NCBI GenBank assembly: GCA_016223105.1
Contig: JACRPR010000210.1
Span: 1 to 40,179, forward strand
Length of the DNA stretch: 40,179 nt
Direction: 5' to 3'
Source of the DNA: Chloroflexota bacterium
GTDB taxonomy: Bacteria; Chloroflexota; Anaerolineae; UBA4142
The translations under genes were made by a program, and so were the position numbers. The notes below the pieces were generated by a model, which worked only from the letters and a program-made list of their open reading frames with translations, was not told the origin of the DNA and did no database searches. Below are positions 39,500 through 40,179 of this stretch, piece by piece. Each line of letters opens with the position of its first letter. Position 1 is the stretch's first letter.

Positions 39500-39508
39500 A
39501 TTTCGCGC

Positions 39509-40179
39509 TCAACCGTTTTTCGCTTTCTCGCTTGCGCGTGTTCGCAACGCGCTTTCCGCGTCGAGATGTTTCGCTTGCGCGTACGCCGCGAGCGCGAATA
39601 AAATTTCGCCGAGCGCGCGTTCGCGCTTTTTCGCGCGCGCCAATCGCTCAATCTCTTTTGCAATCTCTTGCAAACTTTTTTGCTGGGAAATTTTCTTGGC
39701 GACTTTTTGCGCGCGCATCAGCGCGGGCAAGCCGCGCGGCAGTTTGCTTTTTTTCTTGCCGCCATTTTCGGTTTGCTTGATCTTGTCCCAATTCGCGATC
39801 ACATCGGCTTTGCCGTTCACTGGCACATCGCCAAAAACGTGCGGATGACGGCGGATCAATTTTTCGGAAACGTCCGCGAGCACATCGCTCAACAAAAACT
39901 CGGACGACTCGGACGCAATCTGGGTTTGAAAAATAATGTGCAACATCAGGTCGCCCAACTCTTCGCGCAAATGCGGAATGTCGTTTGCGTCGAGCGTTTC
40001 CAACACCTCGTAACACTCTTCGAGAAAATCTTTGCGGAGCGATTGATGCGTCTGCTCGCGATCCCAGGGGCACCCATTCGGCGCGCGCAAATGTGCGATG
40101 ATTGCCGCGAGCGCGTTGATCCCGCTCGGTCGCGCAAGCTGCGGAACGTAGAGCGTCGTTGTGTTGTAGGGGCCGTCCG
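39509..40179 (-). CDS. mazG: MazG-type nucleoside triphosphate pyrophosphohydrolase, N-terminus outside window
   Basis: The frame stays open to the right edge, so the gene is cut. The MazG core starts at LRAPNGCPWDREQTHQSL with the metal-binding EECYEVLE (Glu pairs) and the EELGDLMLHIIFQ helix (EExxD), followed by HPHVFGDVPV. A second, basic helical part (KLPRGLPALMRAQKVAKKI) completes the C-terminal half. MazG hydrolyses canonical or damaged NTPs. The residues before the core (YNTTTLYVPQLARPSG) look like the junction of longer proteins that fuse an N-terminal tetrapyrrole-methylase-like domain to MazG, so the full gene is probably that fusion. Placed upstream of mutS, it fits a nucleotide-pool and DNA-quality neighbourhood. 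Confidence 0.9.
   Translation of the reverse strand, partial: DGPYNTTTLYVPQLARPSGINALAAIIAHLRAPNGCPWDREQTHQSLRKDFLEECYEVLETLDANDIPHLREELGDLMLHIIFQTQIASESSEFLLSDVLADVSEKLIRRHPHVFGDVPVNGKADVIANWDKIKQTENGGKKKSKLPRGLPALMRAQKVAKKISQQKSLQEIAKEIERLARAKKRERALGEILFALAAYAQAKHLDAESALRTRASEKAKNG

Overview
The window reads as a GC-rich bacterial chromosome segment, most likely from a Chloroflexota (Anaerolineae-type) genome. The basis is gene style, not a search: a STAND/BTAD regulator next to DUF5317 and an Os1348-type peptide, a MutL with the endonuclease motif, many Ala/Thr/Pro-rich lipoproteins, and abundant palindromic intergenic repeats. No rRNA, tRNA, CRISPR array, phage or transposase gene was recognised. 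Both edges cut genes: ftsH on the left and a long-form mazG on the right.

Layout. 1-5.9 kb (+): the ftsH 3' end, a small MNT-type nucleotidyltransferase, an Ala-rich lipoprotein, a hotdog thioesterase, and the tldD-tldE protease pair. 5.9-9.3 kb (-): three tandem paralogous surface proteins with one shared C-terminal domain. 9.4-11.7 kb (+): a glycosyltransferase and a polyprenyl-phosphate sugar transferase, joined by an ATGA overlap. 11.8-17.3 kb (-): a 1065-aa STAND-NTPase/TPR/BTAD regulator, then a 41-aa membrane peptide, a DUF5317 membrane protein and an NHLP-clan (Os1348-like) peptide, and finally a soluble histidine kinase. 17.4-22.9 kb (+): dnaX-ybaB-recR, an OmpR-type response regulator, a rubrerythrin and a GlpC-like Fe-S protein. 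23-26.2 kb (-): a response regulator and a multi-sensor histidine kinase. 26.4-32.6 kb (-): a TetR-headed acyl-CoA metabolism operon (tetR, DUF6125 protein, Cys-less redoxin, SDR, thiolase, alpha-methylacyl-CoA racemase-like protein, acyl-CoA dehydrogenase). 32.8 kb (+): a D-cysteine desulfhydrase-like enzyme. 34-40.2 kb (-): mutL, a vapBC toxin-antitoxin pair, mutS and mazG.

Four observations stand out. (1) mutS and mutL carry at least nine in-frame insertions of the palindromic or low-complexity repeats that are otherwise intergenic here, which resembles the palindromic-element peptides of Rickettsia. (2) A SARP-like direct repeat (8-bp units, 11-bp period, 7 bp upstream of a -10 box) precedes the small-peptide/DUF5317/Os1348 operon, immediately downstream of the BTAD regulator gene; this suggests a self-contained regulator-peptide system. 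(3) Three genes, and nearly a fourth, have a -10 box placed so that transcription should start at the start codon (leaderless mRNAs). (4) A vapBC module sits between mutS and mutL with its toxin stop codon overlapping the mutL start codon.
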